NCBI RefSeq assembly: GCF_000426505.1
Contig: NZ_KE384531.1
Location: forward strand, 185,384 to 249,383
From: Nisaea denitrificans DSM 18348
GTDB lineage: Bacteria > Pseudomonadota > Alphaproteobacteria > Thalassobaculales > Thalassobaculaceae
Length of the DNA stretch: 64,000 bases
Reading direction: 5' to 3'
Shown: piece by piece, positions 16,472 through 24,607 of the stretch
Numbering within the stretch: position 1 is the stretch's first letter
How the letters are laid out: each line of letters begins with the position of its first letter
Notes under the pieces: generated by a model
Database searches by the model: none
The model's input: only the letters and a program-made list of their open reading frames with translations
Told to the model about the DNA's origin: nothing
Program-made: the position numbers and the translations under genes

Positions 16472-18174
16472 GATGGGGCCGGCTCAGGCAAAGGTGGGGA
16501 CAGGTCGGGCGAAGGGGGGGGAGCCGGCACAGCGATTTTTGCGACGGCTCCGTTGTCGAGCAGGATCACCCGGTCCGCACTACGCAACATTTCCTGGCGA
16601 TGACTGGTCACAATGATCATCCGGCCCCTCTCCTTCAGCCATTTGAGCGTGGTAATCAGGGTGTTCAGGGCGTGTCCGTCCAGGTTATTGTCTGGCTCGT
16701 CCAGCAGGATCAGTGCGGGGTCGCCATAAAACGCTCGGGCAATGCCTATCTGTTGTCTCTGCCCGCCGGTCAGTCTGTCGAGCGGGCTGTCATAGCCGTT
16801 TGGCAATCTGCCGATCACATGGTGAATGCCAGCAAGTTTCGCGGCCTTGACCGTGACGTAGGGATCGCTCTCCGACATCCGCGAAATAACCGAGTGGATT
16901 GATCCGCCAAAAAGCTGGGCCGATTGCGGCAGATAGCCGACATGGTGGCCGAAATCGTCGCGGCTCCAGCTATGGGTATCGTGGCCGTCCAGCGTGACGA
17001 AGCCGACGGTCGGCTGCCATAGGCCCGTCATAAGCTGAAGCAGGGTGGTTTTTCCGGACGCTGCCGCGCCTGCGATACAGACGAACTCTCCGCTGCGGAC
17101 ATCGAAAGAGACGCCTTTCACGGTTGGCCGCGATGCACCGGGAGGCACGAAAGAGACATTGTCGAGACTCAACCTGGTGCACGGACGGGGTTGCGGCATC
17201 AACGAGCGCTGCAACCGGGCGGGTTCACCCAGCGTGGCCGCAATGCGCCGGATCGCGCCTGCCGCCGCATTCCAATGCCGCCAGCGGTCAAGAAGTTGCT
17301 CGAGCGGCGCGAGGGCACGGGCAAGGATGATGGAGCTGGCGAGCAGCGTGCCGAAATTGGCGGCCTGTTCCAGAACCAGCAGGGTGCCGCCGCCAAACAC
17401 GGCCAGTTGTACCGAGAGACGGAAGCCCCTCGCTGTGCTCAGAATGATCGCCTGACGTTGCGCCCCGCGCATATTCGCGGCGATCATTGCCGCGTTTTGC
17501 ATGCGCCATCTCCGGGCGACGTTGCCGAGCATTCCCATGGCATCGATGACTTCGCCACAGCGCAGGGCATCGCTGATCTCGCGATAGGCGGTTTCCGCAC
17601 AGTCGCTGCTTTGCCGGGCTGGTGCTCTGGTCAGCAGATCGTTTGTCACGGCCATGACCATGAGGACAAATCCCGCGCCGAGGCCGAGCCAGCCAAAATA
17701 GGGATGCATAAGGAAGAGGGCCCCGAAGAACATCGGCGCCCAAATCATTTCCAGTCCGGCGGTAAGCGCGCCTCCCGACACAAAGTCGCGCAGCAGTCCG
17801 ATATCCTTTAGCAGTTCGGCCGGTCTCTCGCCGCCCCCGAGAGAGAGCGCCGAGATCGGCGCGATTGCCACCTCACCTAGTTGCTCTGCCAGCCAGCCGG
17901 AAAGGCGCTGGTAGGTGAGGCTGCGCAGGTAATCGAGGATAGAATAGAGCAGGATCGCTCCGCCGGCGAGAAGCGACAATCCGGCAATAGTTGCAACGCT
18001 GCCGCTTTCCGTTACACCGGAGAACAGTTTCAGCATGTAGAGGGGCGGAACGAACATAGTGAGTGAAATGGCGAAACTCAGAACAATGCAGAGCACTAGC
18101 CCGGGTACGCATTTCATCATAATTGACTGAAAATGCCGGGAGGATGACAGGGCTGTATTGGCTTGCTTTGGCAT
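16468..18174 (-). CDS. Type I secretion ABC transporter (PrtD type permease-ATPase)
   Basis: From ATG 18174 the protein has 568 residues. An N-terminal membrane domain with about six helices covers residues 20-310, and the ATPase domain covers about 335-545. The Walker A is GAAASGKTT (near residue 370), the signature is LTGGQRQQIGIARAF, Walker B is ALILLDEP and the switch His is in VTSHRQEML. It has no N-terminal C39 peptidase domain, so it belongs with exporters that use an uncleaved C-terminal signal, as RTX proteins do. A GTG at 18189 is an alternative start; neither has a clear ribosome site. It lies between its likely substrate (18319-19302) and its adaptor (15146-16471). Confidence 0.92.
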   Translation of the reverse strand: MPKQANTALSSSRHFQSIMMKCVPGLVLCIVLSFAISLTMFVPPLYMLKLFSGVTESGSVATIAGLSLLAGGAILLYSILDYLRSLTYQRLSGWLAEQLGEVAIAPISALSLGGGERPAELLKDIGLLRDFVSGGALTAGLEMIWAPMFFGALFLMHPYFGWLGLGAGFVLMVMAVTNDLLTRAPARQSSDCAETAYREISDALRCGEVIDAMGMLGNVARRWRMQNAAMIAANMRGAQRQAIILSTARGFRLSVQLAVFGGGTLLVLEQAANFGTLLASSIILARALAPLEQLLDRWRHWNAAAGAIRRIAATLGEPARLQRSLMPQPRPCTRLSLDNVSFVPPGASRPTVKGVSFDVRSGEFVCIAGAAASGKTTLLQLMTGLWQPTVGFVTLDGHDTHSWSRDDFGHHVGYLPQSAQLFGGSIHSVISRMSESDPYVTVKAAKLAGIHHVIGRLPNGYDSPLDRLTGGQRQQIGIARAFYGDPALILLDEPDNNLDGHALNTLITTLKWLKERGRMIIVTSHRQEMLRSADRVILLDNGAVAKIAVPAPPPSPDLSPPLPEPAPS

Positions 18175-18277
18175 CACTATTGATTTCACATAAATACAAC
18201 CAATAAGTTTCTATCATTGACTGCATTTGTATGCGAGTCGTCTCGAATTGTTGGTTTTAGGGGACTTTTACCATTTC

Positions 18278-18307
18278 CGGGAGATCTCCGAGCTCTTCAA
18301 TCTCCGG
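18278..18307 (-). terminator. Weak hairpin between the RTX gene and the ABC exporter gene
   Basis: An imperfect inverted repeat (CCGG-GAGAT / ATCTCCGG) lies about 12 bases after the RTX stop on the minus strand. No strong T-run follows. It could reduce read-through so that substrate RNA exceeds exporter RNA. That role is inference only. Confidence 0.3.
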
Positions 18308-18318
18308 TGGCTTTAATC

Positions 18319-19302
18319 TTAACCCACGCTGATGTAGGAGTTTATGTCGCCAAGCAGGTCGCTGGCGCTCAGGCCGTCGATGGTGACAACATTGCCGTTC
18401 CCGAAATCGATCACTGCATTGCCGAGCGCATCGCTGGAGATGCGGCTCACGAGATCCCCTGCTTCCGTGACTGGCAAGCCGTTGATCCCCGACGCGACTC
18501 TGATTGTGTCGGTTCCGGCCACAAAGTCATAAATGATGTCTACGCCGCTGTTGGTTCGGAAGACGAACTGATCGGCGCCGAGATTGCCGTGCAAGGCATC
18601 GTCTCCATTGCCGCCTTCCAGGATATCGTTGCTCTGACCGCCGTAGAGTGTGTCACGGCCGTTTCCGCCGAAGATCGTATCGTTCTGCTGGTTTCCGTAA
18701 ACGACATCCGCGCCGATGTTTCCGTAGACGATGTCCGCGTCCCGGTTCCCCATGATGAAATCGCCGTCGTCTCCGCCGGATATACAATCTTCTCCCTGGC
18801 CACCGAAAAGACTGTTCGCGCCGTCGTCCGCGCCGATCGTGTCGCTTCCCGTGTTGCCGTAAATGATGTCATTGCCTAAGCCGCCAGCCAGGTTGTCGGA
18901 GCCGAGACCGCCGCGAACAAGATCGTCGCCGCGGCCGGCATCGACAGTGTCGGCGCCGCTGCCCGCCTGAACCTTGTCGTCGCCGCCACCGCCGGTAATC
19001 AGGGCGTCGCCGGAGCCCTGCACGATCAGAACCCGTCCGGTTGCGGAATCCGGATTGAGCGAGATCGAAATCTGCTCTCCGTCAGGAGCCAGAACGGTCG
19101 CCGCGGTCGTTGCGTCGGGAAGGACGAAGGGCTCTTGGCTATCGATACCGGACGAGCCTCCAGATGATTGGACCGTGACAGTCTCGACCGACCCTTCCGA
19201 CAAGCCGATTTGATCGAGAAAATCGCGAATGAGCGTGCTCTGCTCCGCGTCGATGTTCCGGTTTTCCAGCGGATCGAAACTGCCCCCTACTAGGGATGCC
19301 AC
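18319..19302 (-). CDS. Small RTX calcium-binding protein, likely T1SS substrate
   Basis: The protein has 327 residues and starts at GTG 19302, supported by GGAGGAG about 7 bases upstream. Residues 1-100 are a non-repeat head without a signal peptide or recognised enzyme domain. Residues about 103-250 hold some 15 nonapeptides (GGGGDDKVQ, AGSGADTVD, RGGLGSDNL and others) for calcium binding. They are followed by QFVFRTNSGVDIIYDF and an acidic-hydrophobic tail ending SYISVG, typical of type I secretion signals. Cys is nearly absent (one in a repeat). It is encoded directly before the ABC exporter and adaptor, so it is the most likely substrate of that pair. It is much shorter than the two propeller RTX proteins and shares only the roll domain. 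Confidence 0.9.
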   Translation of the reverse strand: MASLVGGSFDPLENRNIDAEQSTLIRDFLDQIGLSEGSVETVTVQSSGGSSGIDSQEPFVLPDATTAATVLAPDGEQISISLNPDSATGRVLIVQGSGDALITGGGGDDKVQAGSGADTVDAGRGDDLVRGGLGSDNLAGGLGNDIIYGNTGSDTIGADDGANSLFGGQGEDCISGGDDGDFIMGNRDADIVYGNIGADVVYGNQQNDTIFGGNGRDTLYGGQSNDILEGGNGDDALHGNLGADQFVFRTNSGVDIIYDFVAGTDTIRVASGINGLPVTEAGDLVSRISSDALGNAVIDFGNGNVVTIDGLSASDLLGDINSYISVG

Positions 19303-19345
19303 GAGATGCTCCTCCTGTTTGGTCGTGTCGTTGTCGTGGCCAATG

Positions 19346-20218
19346 TCAGTCCTTTCGATACCCTTGAGGCACGACCATGAATGTGTCCTGATAATGCAGG
19401 GCGCCTGGTTTCTCGGCCCATTTTCCGGGGTCGAACCCGACTATTTTGAGGCCGCTGTCCTCCAGCATCCGGGTCCAGGTTTTCCGGGTGTACCCGGCGA
19501 AAAAATCCTGTCCCTGATAGGCGTAATAGCACCCTTGCTCCTCTTGCGAGACGGATCGGTGCAGGCCGGTTCGGCGCACAAAATCAAAGAAGAATTCGTC
19601 AATGATGAAGCAGGTCAGGTACGCGCAGCCGCCTCGTTTCAGGACACGCGACAGTTCGGAGAAATAGCTGATGCAGTCCTGTTTCTGGAGGTGGGTAAAG
19701 AGGGAGACGGCAAACGCGAAATCGACTTGCTCGCGTTGCAGTTCTGAGAGGTGGTAGCGGTTGGCGGCACCGGGATCGCGGGGCTCGAAGTAGTAGTTAT
19801 TGACAGCTTCTCTCTGAATGAACCGGATGGCTCCCGTCTCAGAGGCTAAGTTTTCCCGGCACCAATCGAGCCCCTCCGGCCAGACGTCGACGCCGAAATA
19901 GGCGCCGCCATCCAGATGAGCGGCGAAGGGGATCGCCAGCCGCCCGCAACCGCAGCCAAGGTCGAGGATTGTGTCCGTCCGGTCGATGCTGCCGCGCTGT
20001 ACCAACTCGCCAAACAGATCACACATTGTTGTACGGAAATGGGTCTCATCCGGGCTCCCCACGATATTCATCATGGCTGGCGGCGGGAGCGCGTTTGCAG
20101 CCATCGACCAACAGGACTCGATGGTCTGCCGCACTCGTTGCGCCTTTTCCTGGGCGGCACTGATCTCCGTCCGCAAGGTGCGGATATAGGCGCTGGCGGC
20201 GGGGAGTTGCTCAGTCAT
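19346..20218 (-). CDS. Class I SAM-dependent methyltransferase
   Basis: From ATG 20218 the protein has 290 residues. The SAM-binding motif ILDLGCGCGRLAIPF falls at residues 84-98. FGVDVWPEGLDWC supplies the acidic post-II position, and VDFAFAVSLFTHL with YFSELSRVLKRGGCAYLTCF give motifs IV-VI. A short helical lead (residues 8-40, rich in Ala, Glu and Gln) comes first. The start is placed at 20218 because the ATG overlaps the glycosyltransferase stop by 8 bases. The frame upstream of it lies inside that gene. It should methylate a sugar, lipid or protein; given its neighbours, a glycan or exported protein is most likely, but this is inference. Confidence 0.85.
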   Translation of the reverse strand: MTEQLPAASAYIRTLRTEISAAQEKAQRVRQTIESCWSMAANALPPPAMMNIVGSPDETHFRTTMCDLFGELVQRGSIDRTDTILDLGCGCGRLAIPFAAHLDGGAYFGVDVWPEGLDWCRENLASETGAIRFIQREAVNNYYFEPRDPGAANRYHLSELQREQVDFAFAVSLFTHLQKQDCISYFSELSRVLKRGGCAYLTCFIIDEFFFDFVRRTGLHRSVSQEEQGCYYAYQGQDFFAGYTRKTWTRMLEDSGLKIVGFDPGKWAEKPGALHYQDTFMVVPQGYRKD

Positions 20219-22649
20219 CGGCGGGCATCCGTTGTTGGTCGGCAGGTTCCGCATGTGGCCGCTGCCGACCTTGGTGCCGGCCGAACTTGGTGAAGTGGTC
20301 AAAAGCGGTCTTGAAGCGCCCCTCGGCAATTGCCCGGGCGATATCCGGATTTTCCATCCGATACGCTGTCTCGTCGAAATCCGGTGGCGGCTGGATCACG
20401 GTCGACTGGACATATTCATCGGCCAGGCTGGAGATCTGCCGGATGAGATCACCCGCCTCGATGGACAGACCCCGGGTGCGGATGATTTCCGTTACGGTCA
20501 TTTGCAGGAGAACCCAGCGCCGGTCGAGTTCCTGCTGTTGGGCGGCACAGCGCTTTTTCAGTATTCCCGCATCAGCCTCGTCCAGCGCTGCGGATGGCGT
20601 AGCCGGGACTGTCTGAAGGCGCGATCGCAGATCTCCCAATCCGTATGCCTGCCCCATCAGCCCGGCGAGTGTGGCAAATTGTGGTTCGCGCGCCGCCCGC
20701 CGTAGATAGCGGTTTCTCAAAATTGCATTGAAAGCGACATGCGGGTTTTCTCTTCCGCTATCGGAATTCGCGTAACTGCCGTCCGTGTCCTCGCCCTCGT
20801 CCGAGCGATGATGATAGTTTGCCAGCGGCAATGGCAGCACACCGATATCTGCTTCCATCAGAAAGCGCAGATTGAAATCCCAGTCCCCCAGCACCGGGAG
20901 TGTCTCGTCGAACCCGTCGAGGCGTTCCCATAAGGCGCGGCGGAACAGGAAGGATATCGGCGGGAATACATTGCCCGCCGCCATTTCGGCGGTCTGCACG
21001 TTGTGCAGCCAGTTGTTGAAGGGGCGGTGGCCACACTCAAGAACAGTGTTTCCCGAGATGATCTCTTCGACATGTGTGCTGTGGCAGACGACGCCGTCAT
21101 ACAGACCCTGATGCCGGTTGAGGAAATTGACGGACTGTTCAAGGAAATCCGGCTCCCAGCTATCGTCATCGTCATGAATGACGATCAGGTCGGAGATGGA
21201 GGTGCGGATGCCGGCATTCGAGGCCGCTTCCATGCCGAGGCTTTCCGGGTGTGAGCGAAAGACAATCCGGCCTGGATCGACCAGGGATCTTTCCAGAACA
21301 TCGCCCACCGGTTTCGGATCACCGCCATCGTTGACCACAACCCAGCGGATGTTTCGATAGGTCTGCCCGGCAACACTGCGGGCCGCTCTTTCCAGAAGGA
21401 TCGGGCGATCCTTGGTGCGGGTGATGATTGCAACGGATGGCTCATCGGGGCGCGGCGACCGGGTGACCTCTGCTTGCAGTGCACGTTGGGCGCGCTGTCT
21501 CCGCTCCCCATCAAACTCGATAGTGGCCTGTCCCGGCCCCCAAAGCGCTTCCTCGACACGCTGTTGCGGGCTGTCGCCGGGATAGCGGTCCCTTGCAGGC
21601 AGGAGTACGGAAACGGAGCCGGTCCGGCCGAGATCGAGAGAGCGCGGTTTCAGGGTGAGCTGTTCCAGGTCTGCCGGTGTCGGTGCCGCGATCATGTCCG
21701 GGAGACGGGTCATTGCCATCGCATAGGCAGTTGCGATTTCCCGAGGGCTGTCCGAAGCGTGGGCTTCGATATGGTCGATGACGCCTTCATATGCCGGGTC
21801 GGGCAGTTCGCGGACTGGACTCTTTACCGTGGTTCCGTGTTTTGCGGCTTTGATGTCGCTGCGGTCGAGATGCTCGACCGATGGGAAAGACGGCTCGAAT
21901 AGATTCTCGATCAGATGACGGTGAAGGATGAGAGTCGAGGCAGGGTTATCGGGGTCGATATCCGGGCTGTCGAATAGCAGGCCGGACATTTCCTGAGGTT
22001 TTACCCCGAGAATATCGGCGCGACCGATACAGCCGAAATAGACACCGGCCCAGTCTCTCTTCGGGAAGGTGCGTTCGAGCAGGAGCTGTTGAGTGCCTCG
22101 CCATCCGGTATCGACAAGAACAAGCCGCTCCGCCGGACCGGAAACGGCATCGAGATAGTCCGCGAAGAGGTCCGCCTGCTGGCGTAGGTGGCGCCGGACG
22201 CGCCGTGCCTCCGGAATATCCCTGCGCAGAAACTCGTGCAGCGGCTGCTGCTGGATAGGTGGATTGTCGCGTTTGAGTTCGCTGGATGGCACCTCCGCCC
22301 GGAGCAGGGCGCGGACGATGCTGTCGAGGCTCTCTCCATCAAGTTCCCGGGCAAGAGCCGTCAGGGCGAGATCGGGAACGGCCTTGAAGGCAGCCTTTAC
22401 GGCCATCAGCCGGGAGGTTTTGAATAGAACCGCATGATCTGGAAGGGAGGAGCCGCGCCGTTCAAGCCATATGCCGTAGAGGGACCGGATACGCAGCCCT
22501 GCACGGAGCCCGAACAGGATGCGGTCGCGGCGCGGATCGGTCTGCAAAAGATGTGCGTGCAGTTTCAGCAGGTAGAGGTTGACGAGCGGGCCGAATAGGT
22601 CGCGCCCGATCTCCCGAAGATCTCTCGTCTCTGCGGGGCGCTTGGTCAT
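20211..22649 (-). CDS. Large protein: COG5610-like domain fused to family 2 glycosyltransferase
   Basis: From ATG 22649 the protein has 812 residues. The N-terminal third (LFGPLVNLYLLKLHAHLLQ at about 20-40; VLVDTGWRGTQQ at about 178) resembles the second half of HAD-like COG5610 proteins, whose HAD half is the next gene upstream. A GT2 domain starts at about residue 400 with VAIITRTKDRP, and its metal-binding acids lie in IHDDDDSWEPD (about 490). LGDWDFNLRFL marks the acceptor half. A Gln/Glu-rich helical piece follows. The end (about 760-785) carries YRMENPDIARAIAEGRF and AFDHFTKFGRHQGR, a repeat unit otherwise common in exported proteins. The start overlaps the upstream stop as ATGA, so the genes are translationally coupled. 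Donor and acceptor are unknown. Confidence 0.85.
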   Translation of the reverse strand: MTKRPAETRDLREIGRDLFGPLVNLYLLKLHAHLLQTDPRRDRILFGLRAGLRIRSLYGIWLERRGSSLPDHAVLFKTSRLMAVKAAFKAVPDLALTALARELDGESLDSIVRALLRAEVPSSELKRDNPPIQQQPLHEFLRRDIPEARRVRRHLRQQADLFADYLDAVSGPAERLVLVDTGWRGTQQLLLERTFPKRDWAGVYFGCIGRADILGVKPQEMSGLLFDSPDIDPDNPASTLILHRHLIENLFEPSFPSVEHLDRSDIKAAKHGTTVKSPVRELPDPAYEGVIDHIEAHASDSPREIATAYAMAMTRLPDMIAAPTPADLEQLTLKPRSLDLGRTGSVSVLLPARDRYPGDSPQQRVEEALWGPGQATIEFDGERRQRAQRALQAEVTRSPRPDEPSVAIITRTKDRPILLERAARSVAGQTYRNIRWVVVNDGGDPKPVGDVLERSLVDPGRIVFRSHPESLGMEAASNAGIRTSISDLIVIHDDDDSWEPDFLEQSVNFLNRHQGLYDGVVCHSTHVEEIISGNTVLECGHRPFNNWLHNVQTAEMAAGNVFPPISFLFRRALWERLDGFDETLPVLGDWDFNLRFLMEADIGVLPLPLANYHHRSDEGEDTDGSYANSDSGRENPHVAFNAILRNRYLRRAAREPQFATLAGLMGQAYGLGDLRSRLQTVPATPSAALDEADAGILKKRCAAQQQELDRRWVLLQMTVTEIIRTRGLSIEAGDLIRQISSLADEYVQSTVIQPPPDFDETAYRMENPDIARAIAEGRFKTAFDHFTKFGRHQGRQRPHAEPADQQRMPADD

Positions 22650-23563
22650 GGCGCAAACCTGCATTCATGACCGAAGCCGCCATCCAGCGCGATGATCTCG
22701 GCACGGGTGCCGGCAAAACGGGCCCGCCGTTCGCGAAGTTCTTCATCCGGCAGGGGAAGGTGCAGAGCATGCCAGCCACGGCGCTTGGCACCGCGATAAT
22801 CATGTTCCAGATGATCGCCGATATGCAGGGCGTGGTTTGGTTTGACCCGCAGTGTCTTCGCAACATGATCGAACAGGCCTCCGCCAATCTTGCTGCCGTG
22901 CCCGTCCGCCGAGGAATAGACCTTTGGACGATAACTGATGTCGCTCTTTGTCGTGAGGATGCGCCCGATCCGCCGGCTGTCGAGATACATGTCGGAGAGA
23001 AATACAGTCCGCAGAGAGGGGAAGTGCTCCCTGATCTCGGAGATCAGCGGGTTGAGCGTGACGTCTTCAATCTCGCATTCCAGTTCGGTCCGGACATAAT
23101 GTTCCGTCAGATCCGGCCGGTTGAGAAGTGAGCAGACGGTTCCGGCAATATCGTCGAGTGAGGGGTCGCTCCCAATGACGGAGTGTCGCTGCATTCCATA
23201 GGCGGCGCGCATCGCGGCGATGCGGACAAGCATTGCATCTTCTGCCGACGGATCCGGTCCGTTGGCACTTGCTGGAAGTGTTTCATGGAAGCGCTTCGAG
23301 AGTGACCAGAAACGGCCAAGTTCCGATCCCGGTGACCTTAGCAATGCTGTATCGAAGACGTCGATAGACAGCAGAGTAATCTTGTGTGCCGCGACAACCC
23401 TGCCGATTTCCTCAAGGAGCTGGGCTCGGTTGACCGGATCGCCATAGAAGGACCGCAGGCAGGCGGCCGCTTTCTGAATGGTGAGGTAAGGGGACAGCGC
23501 GTGCTCGATTGGCGCACTACTCCCCTGCTCGGCGTCGCTATCGATTTTCCCGTGCCCGTCCAT
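22646..23563 (-). CDS. HAD superfamily protein, COG5610-like N-terminal half
   Basis: From ATG 23563 the protein has 305 residues; an upstream TTG at 23605 is possible but has no ribosome site. HAD motifs are in order: SIDVFDTALL (about 67-76, nucleophile Asp and second Asp), VFLSDMYLD (Ser), SKIGGGLFD (Lys) and HIGDHLEHDYRGAKRRGW (about 246-262). Such proteins are predicted phosphatases or phosphotransferases. In cell-surface polysaccharide loci this HAD type is commonly joined with a downstream domain and glycosyltransferase; here that part is the separate overlapping gene. It is the first gene of the array. The 150 bases upstream are AT-rich and probably hold the promoter, although no clear -35/-10 pair is seen. 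Confidence 0.82.
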   Translation of the reverse strand: MDGHGKIDSDAEQGSSAPIEHALSPYLTIQKAAACLRSFYGDPVNRAQLLEEIGRVVAAHKITLLSIDVFDTALLRSPGSELGRFWSLSKRFHETLPASANGPDPSAEDAMLVRIAAMRAAYGMQRHSVIGSDPSLDDIAGTVCSLLNRPDLTEHYVRTELECEIEDVTLNPLISEIREHFPSLRTVFLSDMYLDSRRIGRILTTKSDISYRPKVYSSADGHGSKIGGGLFDHVAKTLRVKPNHALHIGDHLEHDYRGAKRRGWHALHLPLPDEELRERRARFAGTRAEIIALDGGFGHECRFAP

Positions 23564-23713
23564 CGATCCCGGTCCTGCATCGTCGCGGACCTGTGCCCAC
23601 GACAAGGCGGGATCGTGCCACCAATCAGTATGCCCTTAAAGGGTTATTTTCATGCGCGAATATTCGCCATAAAAGTTTATTCAGTTGGTGTTCCGATTTC
23701 AGACTTTGTCATC

Positions 23714-24460
23714 TTAATTCAGAAAATCGGGCTCTTCCTTTTCCAGCATCCGGCGCAATGCCTTGAAATGCCGGTCCGCGACCCGGGCATTTTCGGTGGA
23801 GGCCTGCTGGCGGGTGTGGGAGCGGACTCGTTCCGAAATCGTGCGCATTTTCTGGCCGGTGGATTTCGCCAGAACCTGCACCTTCGCGGCGCGTTCCAGA
23901 TAATAAAGGTCGTTGAACGTGTCCTGCACCGTGGCGCCGGTGGTGATCACGCCATGGCAAGCGAGGAACAGGATCGCGTTATTGCCGATTTTACTCGCCA
24001 TCCGCGCGCCTTCATCCTCATCCAGTGCCAGACCTTCATATTCGTCGTCATAGGCGATACGGCCGTCGAACATAAGGGCGTTCTGCTCGCACATCTCGAG
24101 GCGCCCGCCTTCCAGCAGGGTGAGGGCGGTGGCATAGGGCATGTGCGTGTGCATGATGCAGACCGCGCTTGGCACGTGTTTGTGCATCTGGCTGTGGATG
24201 AAGAAGGCCGTGTCCTCGACCGTCTCCGTGCCTTCCAGCACAGTGCCGTCACCATCGCAGAGGACCATCGAGGAAGCGGTGACTTCCGACCAGTGCCAGC
24301 CGAACGGGTTGATCAGGAACCGATTGCCGCGCATCACGCCGTCATCGTCGGGCAGGGCCAGCGAGAAGTGATTGTCGACACCTTCATTGAGGCCCATGCG
24401 GGCAGACCAGCGTAGTGAGCAGGCGAGATCGATGCGGGCTTGCTGAATGTCCGTGGTCAT
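23714..24460 (-). CDS. Class II aldolase/adducin family protein
   Basis: From ATG 24460 (GGAGAG 7 bases upstream) the protein has 248 residues. The zinc ligands of the fold are visible as IMHTHMPYA (His104, His106) and LACHGVITTG (His169), with an NHFSLALPDD loop at residues 30-39. The family includes fuculose and ribulose phosphate aldolases, epimerases, and decarboxylase or lyase relatives acting on small hydroxy-acids. The subgroup with HxHxxYA and a long C-terminal helix is often annotated only as class II aldolase. It is divergent from the ThDP enzyme gene, with about 147 bases between the two start codons. Confidence 0.87.
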   Translation of the reverse strand: MTTDIQQARIDLACSLRWSARMGLNEGVDNHFSLALPDDDGVMRGNRFLINPFGWHWSEVTASSMVLCDGDGTVLEGTETVEDTAFFIHSQMHKHVPSAVCIMHTHMPYATALTLLEGGRLEMCEQNALMFDGRIAYDDEYEGLALDEDEGARMASKIGNNAILFLACHGVITTGATVQDTFNDLYYLERAAKVQVLAKSTGQKMRTISERVRSHTRQQASTENARVADRHFKALRRMLEKEEPDFLN

Positions 24461-24607
24461 GGCGGCTCTCTCCAAGTGGGCTTATCTGCGCTTAAGAATT
24501 TGTTGTTTTGCCGACGATAGACCGGGCGTTAGGGTCCCGTGAAGTGCCAAGCGGTGCACGGTACCGGCCCGGGTCGGCGTCAATTACCAGAAAGTAACGG
24601 AGGCGAG

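Noticed and set aside
16468-18174. Idea that the ABC exporter is the maturation transporter for the Nif11-like peptide
   Set aside because: It has no N-terminal C39 peptidase domain, is 23 kb away, and has its own RTX substrate beside it.
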